64,000 nucleotides of DNA from UBA11051 sp964390495. Its GTDB lineage: Bacteria > Armatimonadota > Zipacnadia > Zipacnadales > UBA11051. Positions 27,428-35,364 of the stretch are shown here, one piece after another. Below the pieces are notes generated by a model. That model was not told where the DNA came from. It searched no databases and saw nothing but the letters and a program-made list of their open reading frames with translations. Position numbers and translations under genes: made by a program. How positions within the stretch are numbered: position 1 is the first letter of the stretch; the number at the start of each line of letters is the position of its first letter. The stretch lies in contig CAYMIN010000012.1 in the NCBI GenBank assembly GCA_964390495.1, positions 1 to 64,000 of the forward strand, given 5' to 3'.

Positions 27428-27706
27428 TCACTGCCGCCCGTGGCCACTGAGTTCCCGCCGCAACAGCTCAAGCTGCTGTTCTATTTCCTCGATGCGCGCT
27501 ATAAGTGTATTCTGCTCGCGGGCGTTGTTCTGGCGCATACAGGGAGACCGTTCGCTCTGCCTGGTCACTTGGCGGAACCGCCGTTCCAGCTCGTTCCGTT
27601 CGCGTTCCAGCTTTTCCAACCGGAGTTGTAGCTTCATATAATCACCGACATTAACCATATGGTTTCCTACTACGTGCAATATTCTTCGCTTGACACACCA
27701 ATTCAT
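27428..27706 (-). CDS. Small coiled-coil protein inside the split URO-D locus
   Basis: Up to 92 residues, unknown family. The C-terminal two thirds are charged and heptad-like: MKLQLRLEKLERERNELERR, then after a break LIARIEEIEQQLELLRREL, giving a probable helical hairpin. Three starts are possible: ATG 27706, whose ATGA overlaps the stop of an upstream small frame; ATG 27658, with taggaa upstream; and ATG 27637, with GGTGA upstream. It is followed after 49 bp by an intrinsic terminator. It could be a real small gene inserted in the URO-D gene or a remnant of a larger one. Confidence 0.5.
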   Translation of the reverse strand: MNWCVKRRILHVVGNHMVNVGDYMKLQLRLEKLERERNELERRFRQVTRQSERSPCMRQNNAREQNTLIARIEEIEQQLELLRRELSGHGRQ

Positions 27707-27870
27707 CTAGCTGCCAGCCATTTATGTCCAAGAAGCCCACATTTGAGCATCTTGGCGGTCGTGTCACCGCAAATTCGGCAATACTGCCGGCTTCTAGGCA
27801 GCAAAGGGACACACTCATCGCTGGGCCAGACACTAATTGTTAATAGTCCGGTCGCCGACTGCACTGTCAC
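27703..27870 (-). CDS. Possible small Cys-containing protein overlapping the coiled-coil gene
   Basis: A 55-codon frame from GTG 27870 to a TGA that overlaps the next ATG in an ATGA junction. The encoded C-terminus contains YCRICGDTTAKMLKCG and ends LLGHKWLAAR, which has a C-x2-C and a third Cys plus His that could bind zinc. There is no clear ribosome binding site, and the frame directly continues that of the truncated URO-D N-terminal fragment after its stop. The coupling junction and Cys pattern are the only support; it may be chance. Confidence 0.25.
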   Translation of the reverse strand: MTVQSATGLLTISVWPSDECVPLLPRSRQYCRICGDTTAKMLKCGLLGHKWLAAR

Positions 27871-27924
27871 CCGGGGTCGGGCGCTAAGGCCCAGATCCGG
27901 CCCAGTATCTGTGCAAACAGTTCC

Positions 27925-28116
27925 TTAGGCACCGCCCCTTCCGCCATCTGGAAGATTACTTGTCATGCGTGCTGCACTACCTTGGCCCACGAAGTCGGCG
28001 CCGCCCGTGTACTCGGCCATTTTCTGGTGAGCGACCTGAGTGAAGTCCAGATGCCACGGGCAGATGTCCGGTTGCTCGTGACGCAGGGCTGCTTGCACGC
28101 GTTCCTTAGCGGTCAT
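27925..28116 (-). pseudogene. N-terminal fragment of a URO-D family gene
   Basis: ATG at 28116 with AGGAG 7 nt upstream begins MTAKERVQAALRHEQPDICP and continues FTQVAHQKMAEYTGGADFV, the standard start of URO-D family proteins. Similarity stops after about 45 residues, and the frame ends at 27925 after an unrelated tail. Translation signals look intact, so a short peptide may still be made. The 3' part of the gene is at 27052-27345. Confidence 0.75.
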
Positions 28117-28329
28117 TGCCTGCTCCTATCTGGGCTATGGTGACGTTTCCACAGAGCTCGTATCCGCCTGTGGTATTCTAACCCATCGCCCACGGGCATT
28201 CCAGACCAGGAGGAGATCTGGTGCCTGCGGAGAAACTTGCTCAGAGGCCCCGACCTGTAGCAGCGGGGGCTGGGCCTACGGCCGGCAAGCGGAACGCTCC
28301 GAGATGTCCCGGAAGTGGGAGGCAGGCGA

Positions 28330-29112
28330 ATGGCAGTGACCGCGCAGGATGTTGGCGATTACATTACGAATCTGGTCCCGGGTTGGCAGCTTGGTGGGGA
28401 AGAGGGCTTCCTCTGGGGCGATCCCGGCAGCGAGGTCAGCGGCGCTCTGGTTGCGTGGATGGGTACGGTGCAGGCCATCGAGGCCGCCGCCGCTCAGGGC
28501 TGCAACTTCATGCTGGTGCACGAGCAGCTTACCTATCCCTACCCGTCGCGGGGCCCCGCGCTGGAGCAGTGCCTGCACTGGCGCAGCAACCAGGCGCGTC
28601 TGAGCAGGCTTGCCAAGTACGGCATTACCGTCTATCGCGCCCACGGATTGCTCGATACCTACTGCATCCTCGACGATTTCGGCAGGAAGCTCGGGCTCCC
28701 CGAGCCGGCGGTGAGCGAGGCCTATTTCCGCATCTATGACATCAAGCCACTCACCGTCGGCGAGCTGGCTGATACGTGCAAAGCGGCTACCGACATGCCG
28801 GCGGTGCGCGTGGTCGGCGATATGGACCGCATCGTCAGCCGCGTAGGCGCGCCCTGGGGCGGTCTCGGTCTGTCCCTGAATGTCGGCTTCATCGAGGGCC
28901 TGCTGGGCTACGAGCCGGATGTGCTTATCGGTGGCGAGAGCGACGAATACGCGATGTTTTTGGTGCAGGACTGCGATGTGCCGTTTATCGAGTTGGGTCA
29001 TACGACCAGTGAGAACATCGGCCTGCAGCGGGTCGCGCAGGAAATGGACGCCGCCCTGGAGGACATCAAGGTGATCTACTATCCCGTCACCTGTCCGTGG
29101 CAGATGCGCTAG
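28330..29112 (+). CDS. Nif3-like (DUF34) metal-binding protein
   Basis: A 260-residue member of the Nif3/YqfO family. Motifs in order: EVSGALVAWMGTVQAIEAAA, GCNFMLVHEQL, the central RAHGLLDTYC and the C-terminal ELGHTTSENIG, which gives the GHxxSE metal ligand set. The family is thought to bind a di-metal centre and has been linked to GTP cyclohydrolase-like or cofactor roles, none firmly general. ATG at 28330 is preferred since GGAGG lies 7 nt upstream; an in-frame ATG at 28315 lacks one. It is divergent from the URO-D fragment, with a 213-bp shared promoter region. Confidence 0.8.
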   Translation: MAVTAQDVGDYITNLVPGWQLGGEEGFLWGDPGSEVSGALVAWMGTVQAIEAAAAQGCNFMLVHEQLTYPYPSRGPALEQCLHWRSNQARLSRLAKYGITVYRAHGLLDTYCILDDFGRKLGLPEPAVSEAYFRIYDIKPLTVGELADTCKAATDMPAVRVVGDMDRIVSRVGAPWGGLGLSLNVGFIEGLLGYEPDVLIGGESDEYAMFLVQDCDVPFIELGHTTSENIGLQRVAQEMDAALEDIKVIYYPVTCPWQMR

Positions 29113-29243
29113 CTAGGGTCGGGACATGCAGTTCGCAGGGATGCGCAGGTGGGGCTTCGGGTAGGCCCTGGGCCAAGCTGAAGGGCAATCCGACACGCAA
29201 ATGAGGGCGAGTTACTCTTAGGATGCTATCGAGGTGTCAAGGC

Positions 29244-29981
29244 ATGACGATGAGACTGACCGTGGCTGCAGGATTGATTGCATGTGCGATACTTGGCGGG
29301 AATGTTGCGGTGTATGCCTTCCCGACTGACGGCGTTGTGGCGCCGGTGCCCGAGGTCTTGCCGGACAAGACCTATGAGGTGCAGGTCGAGCATCACGGTG
29401 TGCAGGTAATGCAGGGCCGGGCTTACCGCGAGAGAATTGGCTTGCAGATCGGTTTGGGAGACAGATGGGAGATCGGCTTCGATCACCATCTGGGTTCCCC
29501 TGATCGCGTGATCGACAATTACGCGGACTACCGCTGGCACCTCAAATACGACCCTCAGGTGGAGGGCTATGACAAGCACTGGTTCAATTTCAAGACGCAG
29601 ATCCTGATCGAGACAGAGGACCGCCCGGCTTTGACCTGGGGCGTGGTGAATATCAGCGGCAATTCAGGCAGCGGGAACTATCTAGTAGCCGGCAAGCATT
29701 TCGGGCCTTGGCAGTTCTGCTTGGGCTGGTCCGACATGCTGGATAATCCGCCCTTGAGTTGCGAATCAGGATACGTTTACGAAATACTCGGCTACCAATG
29801 CAATGAAGACTGGAAGTTCTGGCTGGAGCACATCAGCCGCGGCGGTTTCTCGACCAATGTTGCTGTCGAGGGCCGTATCGCTGACGGTCTCTATCTGACG
29901 GCGGGTTGGATGAGGCCCAACAATGTTCTCTATGACGATGACTGGATACTCAACTTGACCTATCGAGGCACCTGGGAGTAG
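29244..29981 (+). CDS. Exported protein of unknown function, possible small outer-membrane barrel
   Basis: A 245-residue exported protein. The signal peptide starts MTMRLTVAAGLIACAILGGN and ends near VYAFP. The mature part has alternating hydrophobic and polar strands (RIGLQIGLGDRWEIGFDHHL, LTWGVVNISG, WQFCLGWSDML, GLYLTAGWM, DWILNLTYRGTWE) that suggest a beta barrel, although it does not end in Phe. It resembles no family I can name. The start at ATG 29244 follows GAGGTGTC; ATG 29250 is also possible. A perfect bidirectional hairpin follows 48 bp later. Confidence 0.7.
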   Translation: MTMRLTVAAGLIACAILGGNVAVYAFPTDGVVAPVPEVLPDKTYEVQVEHHGVQVMQGRAYRERIGLQIGLGDRWEIGFDHHLGSPDRVIDNYADYRWHLKYDPQVEGYDKHWFNFKTQILIETEDRPALTWGVVNISGNSGSGNYLVAGKHFGPWQFCLGWSDMLDNPPLSCESGYVYEILGYQCNEDWKFWLEHISRGGFSTNVAVEGRIADGLYLTAGWMRPNNVLYDDDWILNLTYRGTWE

Positions 29982-30028
29982 CGCTCTGGCAGTACGCCTG
30001 CTCGCTGGAGCCCGCGCCCAGAGCAAAT

Positions 30029-30052
30029 GAACCCGCCATTGATGGCGGGTTC
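30029..30052. terminator. Bidirectional hairpin terminator
   Basis: GAACCCGCC (30029-30037) and GGCGGGTTC (30044-30052) form a perfect 9-bp stem with a 6-nt loop between two convergent genes. Short T/A stretches flank it on both sides. Confidence 0.7.
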
Positions 30053-30088
30053 GTTGGTATCCGGCGAAACTGATGGCGTCTGCGGGGC

Positions 30089-30883
30089 TTACTCGGTGGC
30101 ACTGAACAGGCCGGCCTTGATGATGGGGCGGGCCTTGCTCAGGTTGTCGGCCCAGGACTGGGCCAGTTGCTGCGTACCTTTGAGCCGGGCCAGCTTGGCG
30201 TCTTTCTCGGTAGCCGTCACAATCCGCTGTTGCCCGACATAAACAGCGTGCTCCTCGCCGATTGGCTGCACGGTGATCGGCAGCACCCCGTCCTTGGACA
30301 CGACCTCAACCAGCCGCGACTCAACTGCCGCACCGCGCTGTCGGAGGGTGGCAAAGTCGCTGAGGTCGCGCAGCCGGAACAGCAGCACGCCTCCTATCCC
30401 GACATCGTAAGTGACCGGCGCACCAGCCGAGGCGCACGGCGCTACGTATGGCAGGTTTGCCCGTAAATTGGCGAGCCACTTCTGGGCCAGCGCCTCCGAC
30501 GAACAGCCGGCCGCCTCGGCGTCATTGGGATAGACTGTGATCAGCCTGTACTTGCCGACGCAGATAGTGGGCTTGCCGCGCACCTCAATCAGCCTGAAGT
30601 TGTCCGGGTCCACACGCTCGTTGGATATTACCTCAGTCAGGCGAAGATAGACGATGCGTTCGCGCTCGGCAACGGTAAAGCCGGCTGCGGGATTGCGAAT
30701 GGTGAGCAGCAGGAAGTTGCCGATGGCGATGTCGGCCTTCTCCAATTCAGGCCCCCGTGTCGCAGGCTTCTCGTTGAGGTTGCCGCTGATGACGGTCTCA
30801 CATGCTTCTTCAGCAGTTGCCACAGTCGCCAAGGTCGCGACCCCCAGGACTATGCCGACTAGCAGGCGTATGCGCTTTTCCAA
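30089..30883 (-). CDS. Exported protein with two copies of one domain
   Basis: A 264-residue protein with a signal peptide (MEKRIRLLVGIVLGVATLAT, then VATA). The mature chain has an internal duplication. Unit 1 (about 50-145) contains GNFLLLTIRNPAAG, RLTEVISNERV, ICVGKYRLITVYPNDAEAAG and ALAQKWLANLRANLP. Unit 2 (about 160-258) contains GGVLLFRLRDLS, RLVEVVSKDGV, VYVGQQRIVTATEKDAKLAR and QLAQSWADNLSKARP. Each unit ends with the same helix pattern. I do not know the family. It lies 59 bp after uppS on the same strand and could be read from the same message. Confidence 0.75.
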   Translation of the reverse strand: MEKRIRLLVGIVLGVATLATVATAEEACETVISGNLNEKPATRGPELEKADIAIGNFLLLTIRNPAAGFTVAERERIVYLRLTEVISNERVDPDNFRLIEVRGKPTICVGKYRLITVYPNDAEAAGCSSEALAQKWLANLRANLPYVAPCASAGAPVTYDVGIGGVLLFRLRDLSDFATLRQRGAAVESRLVEVVSKDGVLPITVQPIGEEHAVYVGQQRIVTATEKDAKLARLKGTQQLAQSWADNLSKARPIIKAGLFSATE

Positions 30884-30942
30884 GATAACCCCTCCCTGCG
30901 TTGGTGATTTACCTCACATTGTAGCAGTCTGCGAGCAGTATT

Positions 30943-31686
30943 TCAACCGGGTCGAGCGCCAAACCGGCGTTGACGCTGGTTGAACTCCTCAACTGCCTCA
31001 AGCAGACTATAGGCATCAAAGTCGGGCCAATACAGCGGCAGTACCACCATTTCGCTATAGGCAATCTGATAGAGCAGGAAGTTGCTGAGGCGCAGTTCCC
31101 CGCTGGTACGGATCAACAGGTCCGGGTCCGGCAGCTCGGGGTGGTACAGGTAAGCGGCGACGAGTTCGGCATCTACCTCCGACGGCTCGATCTTGCCCGC
31201 CTGTGCATCAGCAGCGATGGCGGCCGCTGCGTCGGCGATTTCGCCCCGCCCGCCGTAGTTGAGGCAGAGGTTGAGGGTCAGCTCTTGGTTGTCGGCTGTG
31301 TCCTGCGCGCTCTTGGCCAGCAGCTCTTGCAGGCTCGGCGGCAACTGGTGGAGGCGGCCCGAGGCGACGACACGTACCTGCTGTTCCTGCAGCCCCTTGA
31401 GTTCCTCGCGCAGCGCCTCCTCGATCAGCATCATCAGGCCCTCGACCTCGTCTCCGGACCGCCGCCAGTTCTCGGTCGAAAAGGCATAGACTGACACTAC
31501 CTTGATACCGAACTCGATTGCCGCCTGCACCAGTCGTTTGGTCGCACGTCGGCCGGCGGCATGGCCCTGTAGGCGTGTCAAGCCGTGTTCCTCGGCCCAT
31601 CGCCCGTTACCATCCATGATGACGGCGATGTGCGTCGGTATCTGGAGGCCCTCAAGTCGTTGCCGGATCGCTTCGTCCAAAACCAA
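30943..31686 (-). CDS. uppS: Isoprenyl transferase (undecaprenyl diphosphate synthase)
   Basis: cis-Prenyltransferase that builds the C55 lipid carrier for peptidoglycan and surface glycans. 247 residues. The pyrophosphate-binding motif IAVIMDGNGRWA (Asp25) starts the enzyme core. VYAFSTENWRR, LNLCLNYGGRGEI and the late DLLIRTSGELRLSNFLLYQ and WPDFDAYSLLEAV are all present. The start is TTG 31686, whose ribosome binding site AGAGGTAAG overlaps the stop of the upstream PASTA-like gene, implying coupled translation. The usual downstream neighbours cdsA and dxr are absent. Confidence 0.95.
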   Translation of the reverse strand: MVLDEAIRQRLEGLQIPTHIAVIMDGNGRWAEEHGLTRLQGHAAGRRATKRLVQAAIEFGIKVVSVYAFSTENWRRSGDEVEGLMMLIEEALREELKGLQEQQVRVVASGRLHQLPPSLQELLAKSAQDTADNQELTLNLCLNYGGRGEIADAAAAIAADAQAGKIEPSEVDAELVAAYLYHPELPDPDLLIRTSGELRLSNFLLYQIAYSEMVVLPLYWPDFDAYSLLEAVEEFNQRQRRFGARPG

Positions 31687-31691
31687 TGCGC

Positions 31692-31907
31692 TTACCTCTG
31701 CGTGTCAGGCTGGGGTATGAATGCGGCGACGGTCAGATGCACTAGGCCATCGGCGGCGCAAGTCTGTTTGATGACCCGCATCTGGGTATAGCGGCTGGAG
31801 GCATTGCTTGGCGTAACGTCGGTGACCACAGCGGACAGGCCGGCTTGCTGCAGGCGCTGCTGCGCTTGCTCAAGGGGATAAGCCACACACTCAGGTATGG
31901 AGTTCAT
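31692..31907 (-). CDS. Small PASTA-like domain protein between frr and uppS
   Basis: A 71-residue protein that is almost entirely one PASTA-like unit: IPECVAYPLEQAQQRLQQAG, then LSAVVTDV, VIKQTCAADGLVHLTVAAF. PASTA domains normally occur outside the cell on serine/threonine kinases or penicillin-binding proteins and bind cell-wall fragments; here there is no signal peptide or membrane helix. Its ATG overlaps the frr stop in ATGA and its stop lies 5 bp before uppS TTG, so it is translationally locked between the two. This is not a standard part of the rpsB-uppS operon. Confidence 0.75.
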   Translation of the reverse strand: MNSIPECVAYPLEQAQQRLQQAGLSAVVTDVTPSNASSRYTQMRVIKQTCAADGLVHLTVAAFIPQPDTQR

Positions 31908-32458
31908 ATCTCCATTATTTCTTCGGTCTTGGTCTTGAGCGCTTCGTCAATTTCTTCGATGTACTTGTCGGTCAAGTCCTGGATTTCGCCCTTGCCGCGG
32001 TGCACTTCGTCCTCGGAGAGGTGCTCTTTCTTCTCCATATCGTCAATCGAGCTGTTGGCATCGCGGCGGATGTTGCGGATGGCGACGCGACCGTCCTCGG
32101 CCATCCTCTGCGCGACTTTGCTGAGCTGCTCCCGGCGCTCCTCGGTAAGTGGGGGAATGGCGATCCGCACCACCTGCCCGTCGCTATTGGGGGTCAGGTT
32201 GAGGTCGGAGGTGAGAATGGCCTTCTCGATGGCGGGTATAGCGTTTTTGTCCCAGGGCGAGATGACGATCAGGCGGCTCTCCGGGATGGCAATATTCGCC
32301 ACTTGCTTGACGGGCAGTTGCGAACCGTAGTAATCCACCCGCAAGCGGTCGAGCAGCGCGGGCGTAGCGCGGCCGGTGCGCACGCTTGCGAACTCATTGC
32401 GCACCGCCTCGACCGTTTGCTTCATCTTCTCTTCTGTTTGCTTGATAAGTCTATCCAC
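31904..32458 (-). CDS. frr: Ribosome recycling factor
   Basis: Releases ribosomes from mRNA after termination together with EF-G. 184 residues, the usual size. The N-terminal helix and the signature EFASVRTGRATPALLDRL, followed by VDYYGS and VKQVANIAIPESR, and LTEERREQLSKVAQ, are all present. It starts with GTG 32458 preceded by GGAGGGTG. It follows pyrH by 62 bp, and its stop overlaps the start of the PASTA-like gene. Confidence 0.97.
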   Translation of the reverse strand: MDRLIKQTEEKMKQTVEAVRNEFASVRTGRATPALLDRLRVDYYGSQLPVKQVANIAIPESRLIVISPWDKNAIPAIEKAILTSDLNLTPNSDGQVVRIAIPPLTEERREQLSKVAQRMAEDGRVAIRNIRRDANSSIDDMEKKEHLSEDEVHRGKGEIQDLTDKYIEEIDEALKTKTEEIMEI

Positions 32459-32520
32459 TTTTCACCCTCCTGCTCAGTTTGCTGCGGCTGCCGGCGCCGC
32501 TGCCGAGCTTGTCGGGCGCA

Positions 32521-33249
32521 TCAGCCGGTGACCAGAGTTCCCACAGCTTCCCCGAAGACAACGCGCTTGAGGTTGCCTTGCTCGTTGATATTAAAGACCA
32601 CAATCGGCAATTCATTGTCCATGCTCAGCGAGATCGCCGTTGAGTCCATGACCTTCAGCCGTCGCGTCAGAGCCTCCTGGTAGCTGACGGTGTCGAACAG
32701 TTGGGCATCTGCGTGCTTCTCGGGGTCCTTGTCATAGACGCCGTCCACCCTAGTGCCCTTGAGGATGACTTGGGCCGCGATCTCAATGGCACGTAGCACG
32801 GCGGCGGTGTCGGTGGTAAAGAATGGGTTGCCGGTGCCGGTGGCGAAGATCACCACCCGGCCCTTCTCGAGATGGCGGATGGCGCGCCGCCTGATGAACG
32901 GCTCAGCCACCTCCCGCATCTCGATGGCCGTCTGCACCCGCGTCGCCAGACCTTGGCCTTCCAGTACGTCCTGGAGACACAGGGCATTGATGACCGTAGC
33001 CACCATCCCACCATAGTCGGCGGTGGCGCGGTCCATGCCCTGTTCGGAGGCGTCGCGCCCGCGCCAGATGTTGCCGCCGCCGACGACCACAGCCAACTCC
33101 AAGCCGGCAGCTACCACCTCGGTAATCTCGCCGCCGATGCGTCGTACCCGTTGCCAGTCAATCGTCTCGCCGTCAGCGCCGAAGACCTCGCCGCTTAGCT
33201 TCAGCATCGCCCGTTGCCAGCGCAGTTCCCCAGGGGGTTGATCAGCCAC
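32521..33249 (-). CDS. pyrH: Uridylate kinase
   Basis: Phosphorylates UMP to UDP in pyrimidine synthesis. 242 residues of the amino-acid-kinase fold: LKLSGEVFG near the start, VVGGGNIWRGRD, VIFATGTGNPFFTTDTAAVLR and DNELPIVVFNINEQGNL. Start is GTG 33249, whose first base is the last base of the tsf stop (TAGTG), so it is translationally coupled to tsf. The order rpsB-tsf-pyrH-frr-uppS is widely conserved in bacteria. Confidence 0.97.
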   Translation of the reverse strand: MADQPPGELRWQRAMLKLSGEVFGADGETIDWQRVRRIGGEITEVVAAGLELAVVVGGGNIWRGRDASEQGMDRATADYGGMVATVINALCLQDVLEGQGLATRVQTAIEMREVAEPFIRRRAIRHLEKGRVVIFATGTGNPFFTTDTAAVLRAIEIAAQVILKGTRVDGVYDKDPEKHADAQLFDTVSYQEALTRRLKVMDSTAISLSMDNELPIVVFNINEQGNLKRVVFGEAVGTLVTG

Positions 33250-34172
33250 TACAAATCCTCCCCGACCTGGTAGCGGGCAAAGCGGCGAATGGCTAGCCGC
33301 TCTCCCAGCTTGCCGGTCAGCTCGTTGAGTAGCTCCTCGATAGTGATGTCATCATCGCGGATATAGGGCTGGTCGAGCAAGCAGACCTGCGAATAGAACT
33401 TGCGCAGTCGCCCCTCCACCATCTTTTCCACGATGTGGTCCGGCTTGCCCTCGGCCTTGGCCTGTTCGCTCAGGACCTCCCGCTCGCGGTCCACTACTGC
33501 CTCGGGAACGTTTTCTTGGCGTATCCATCGCGGCTGCATGGCCGCGATTTGCATGGCGATGTTGTGGCAGAACTCCGCGAAATCCTCCGACTGCGTTGCC
33601 GCCGCGCTCTCGCAATCGACCTCGACCAGCACACCAATCTGCTCTCCGGCATGGATGTAGGACACGACCGTGCCCGCTGTCGTCGTCTCATCCGCGCCTT
33701 CGCCAGATGCTTCCCCGACTTGATAACGGACGAAGCGGCGAAGCATCACGCGCTCGCCCAGCTTGCCGGTCACCTCATTGAGCGATTCCTCGACAGTGAG
33801 GTCCGCATCGTGAATATAGGTTTGTTGCAGCAGGTCATCGAGCGAATCGCTGGTAGCCTCGCTGTCCGCAATCTGCATGGCGATGTTAGCGGCAAACTGG
33901 CGAAAATCGTTTGAACGAGCGGCGAAATCGGTTTCGCAGTTGACCTCGACCAGCGCCCCGACCTGGCCATCACTCTCGATGTAGGATGCGGCCACACCTT
34001 CAGTAGCGCTCTTGGCCTCGCGGCTGGCCGCGACTTCGACGCCTTTTTTCCGCAGGATGTCAACAGCCTTTTCAGAATCGCCGTCGGCTTGTTCCAGCGC
34101 CCGTTTGCAGTCCATGATACCGGCGCCGGTGAGCTGGCGTAGTTTGAGAATATCTTCGTTCGAAACTGCCAT
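33249..34172 (-). CDS. tsf: Elongation factor Ts
   Basis: Nucleotide exchange factor for EF-Tu. 307 residues. The N-terminal UBA-like domain with LRQLTGAGIMDCKRALEQAD is followed by the two core subdomains, each containing a related segment: VGALVEVNCETDFAARSNDF with NIAMQI, and IGVLVEVDCESAAATQSEDF with NIAMQI. The C-terminal ends of the two subdomains are also alike, GKLGERVMLRRFVRYQVGE and GKLGERLAIRRFARYQVGE, so the internal repeat is unusually well preserved. It is 180 bp after rpsB on the same strand. Confidence 0.96.
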   Translation of the reverse strand: MAVSNEDILKLRQLTGAGIMDCKRALEQADGDSEKAVDILRKKGVEVAASREAKSATEGVAASYIESDGQVGALVEVNCETDFAARSNDFRQFAANIAMQIADSEATSDSLDDLLQQTYIHDADLTVEESLNEVTGKLGERVMLRRFVRYQVGEASGEGADETTTAGTVVSYIHAGEQIGVLVEVDCESAAATQSEDFAEFCHNIAMQIAAMQPRWIRQENVPEAVVDREREVLSEQAKAEGKPDHIVEKMVEGRLRKFYSQVCLLDQPYIRDDDITIEELLNELTGKLGERLAIRRFARYQVGEDL

Positions 34173-34352
34173 CTAAGAGCCTCCGTAAACAAGCTTTGAT
34201 GTTGCAGCGTAGCAGACGACAACTTGGCTGCCCACAGCGAATCCAACTTCGTCAGGATCACGAACCGCGGTCGGCGGACGCCCCAATAGGGCCCCCTCAG
34301 TTCCTGCTCTGATCCGAGGCGGCCGGTCGTGCGTCCATGTTGGTGCTCAAAG

Positions 34353-35222
34353 TCACTGCGCAGGTTCTTCCTGGGCCTCGGGGGCCTCCTCGGGTTCTTC
34401 GAGTACCTCGATGAAGGCATCTTCAGGCGCCAGTTGCTGAGTTGCGGCCTCTGCCGGCCTGTCCTCGGCTCCAGCCGGCTCCTCAGTCTCCTCGTCACCT
34501 TCGGCTTCGTAAGCTTTCTCATCAACCAGGCTCTGCTGGTACTCGCCGACACCCTCCAGGGCCGCGTCCGCGATCTTATTAGTCAGCAGCCGAATCGCGC
34601 GGATGGCGTCATCATTAGCCGGGATCACATAGTCCACATCTGTTGGGTCGCAGTTGGTGTCAACCAGAGCGACGATCGGGATGCCCAGCTTCTTCGCCTC
34701 GGCCGCAGCGATCTGTTCGCGATTGAGGTCAACTATGAACACCACCGCGGGCAGGCCCTTCATGTCACGAATGCCACCGAGGCTCAACTGCAGCTTGTCG
34801 CGTTTCCGGCTCAGCATCAAGGCTTCCTTCTTGGTCAGCACGTCCCATTCGCCGGCCGCATCTTGGCGGTCGAGCTCTACCAGATGGTGGATGCGTTGCT
34901 TGATCGTGCTGAAGTTGGTCAGCATACCCCCGAGCCAGCGGCGGTTCACATACGGCATATGGCAGCGCTTGGCCGCCGCTTCCGCCGATTCGGCCCCCTG
35001 GCGTTTGGTGCATACGAACAGCACGTTGCCGCCGGCCGCTACCGCCTCGCGGACAAAATCATAGGCCTCCTCGATGAGACGCAGGGTCTGATGCAAATCT
35101 ATTATGTATATCCCATTGCGCTCATGATAAATATACGACTTCATCTTCGGGTTCCAGCGCCGGGTCTGATGCCCGAAATGGACCCCCGCCTCCAGCAGTT
35201 CCTTCATCGTTGCAACAGCCAA
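34353..35222 (-). CDS. rpsB: 30S ribosomal protein S2
   Basis: Component of the small ribosomal subunit. From the TTG start the protein begins MAVATMKELLEAGVHFGHQ, as S2 proteins usually do, and continues RRWNPKMKSYI, VCTKRQGAE and NRRWLGGMLTNFSTI; the core ends near ALEGVGEYQ. After that comes an acidic Glu/Ala/Pro tail of about 65 residues that many S2 proteins lack. TTG at 35222 is chosen since GGAGGTG is 8 nt upstream; the longer ATG start at 35237 would overlap that site. First gene of the rpsB-tsf-pyrH-frr-PASTA-uppS run. Confidence 0.96.
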   Translation of the reverse strand: MAVATMKELLEAGVHFGHQTRRWNPKMKSYIYHERNGIYIIDLHQTLRLIEEAYDFVREAVAAGGNVLFVCTKRQGAESAEAAAKRCHMPYVNRRWLGGMLTNFSTIKQRIHHLVELDRQDAAGEWDVLTKKEALMLSRKRDKLQLSLGGIRDMKGLPAVVFIVDLNREQIAAAEAKKLGIPIVALVDTNCDPTDVDYVIPANDDAIRAIRLLTNKIADAALEGVGEYQQSLVDEKAYEAEGDEETEEPAGAEDRPAEAATQQLAPEDAFIEVLEEPEEAPEAQEEPAQ

Positions 35223-35364
35223 TACAAGCACCTCCATAGCATTATACGTCTGCAGCGTCAATGCGGACGCTTAGTACGACAGATTTGTGAACCGTAAGAA
35301 TAACACACCTAAAGCCCGATAGTCAACTTATTGGGTTGTGTGCGAATCCCGGCCAGGCTGGCCT

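Noticed and set aside
27867..27947. A 26-codon frame ending in a GTGA junction upstream of the small Cys-containing frame.
   Set aside because: Too short, no ribosome binding site, and overlaps the URO-D N-terminal fragment; mentioned only as part of the split-locus finding.
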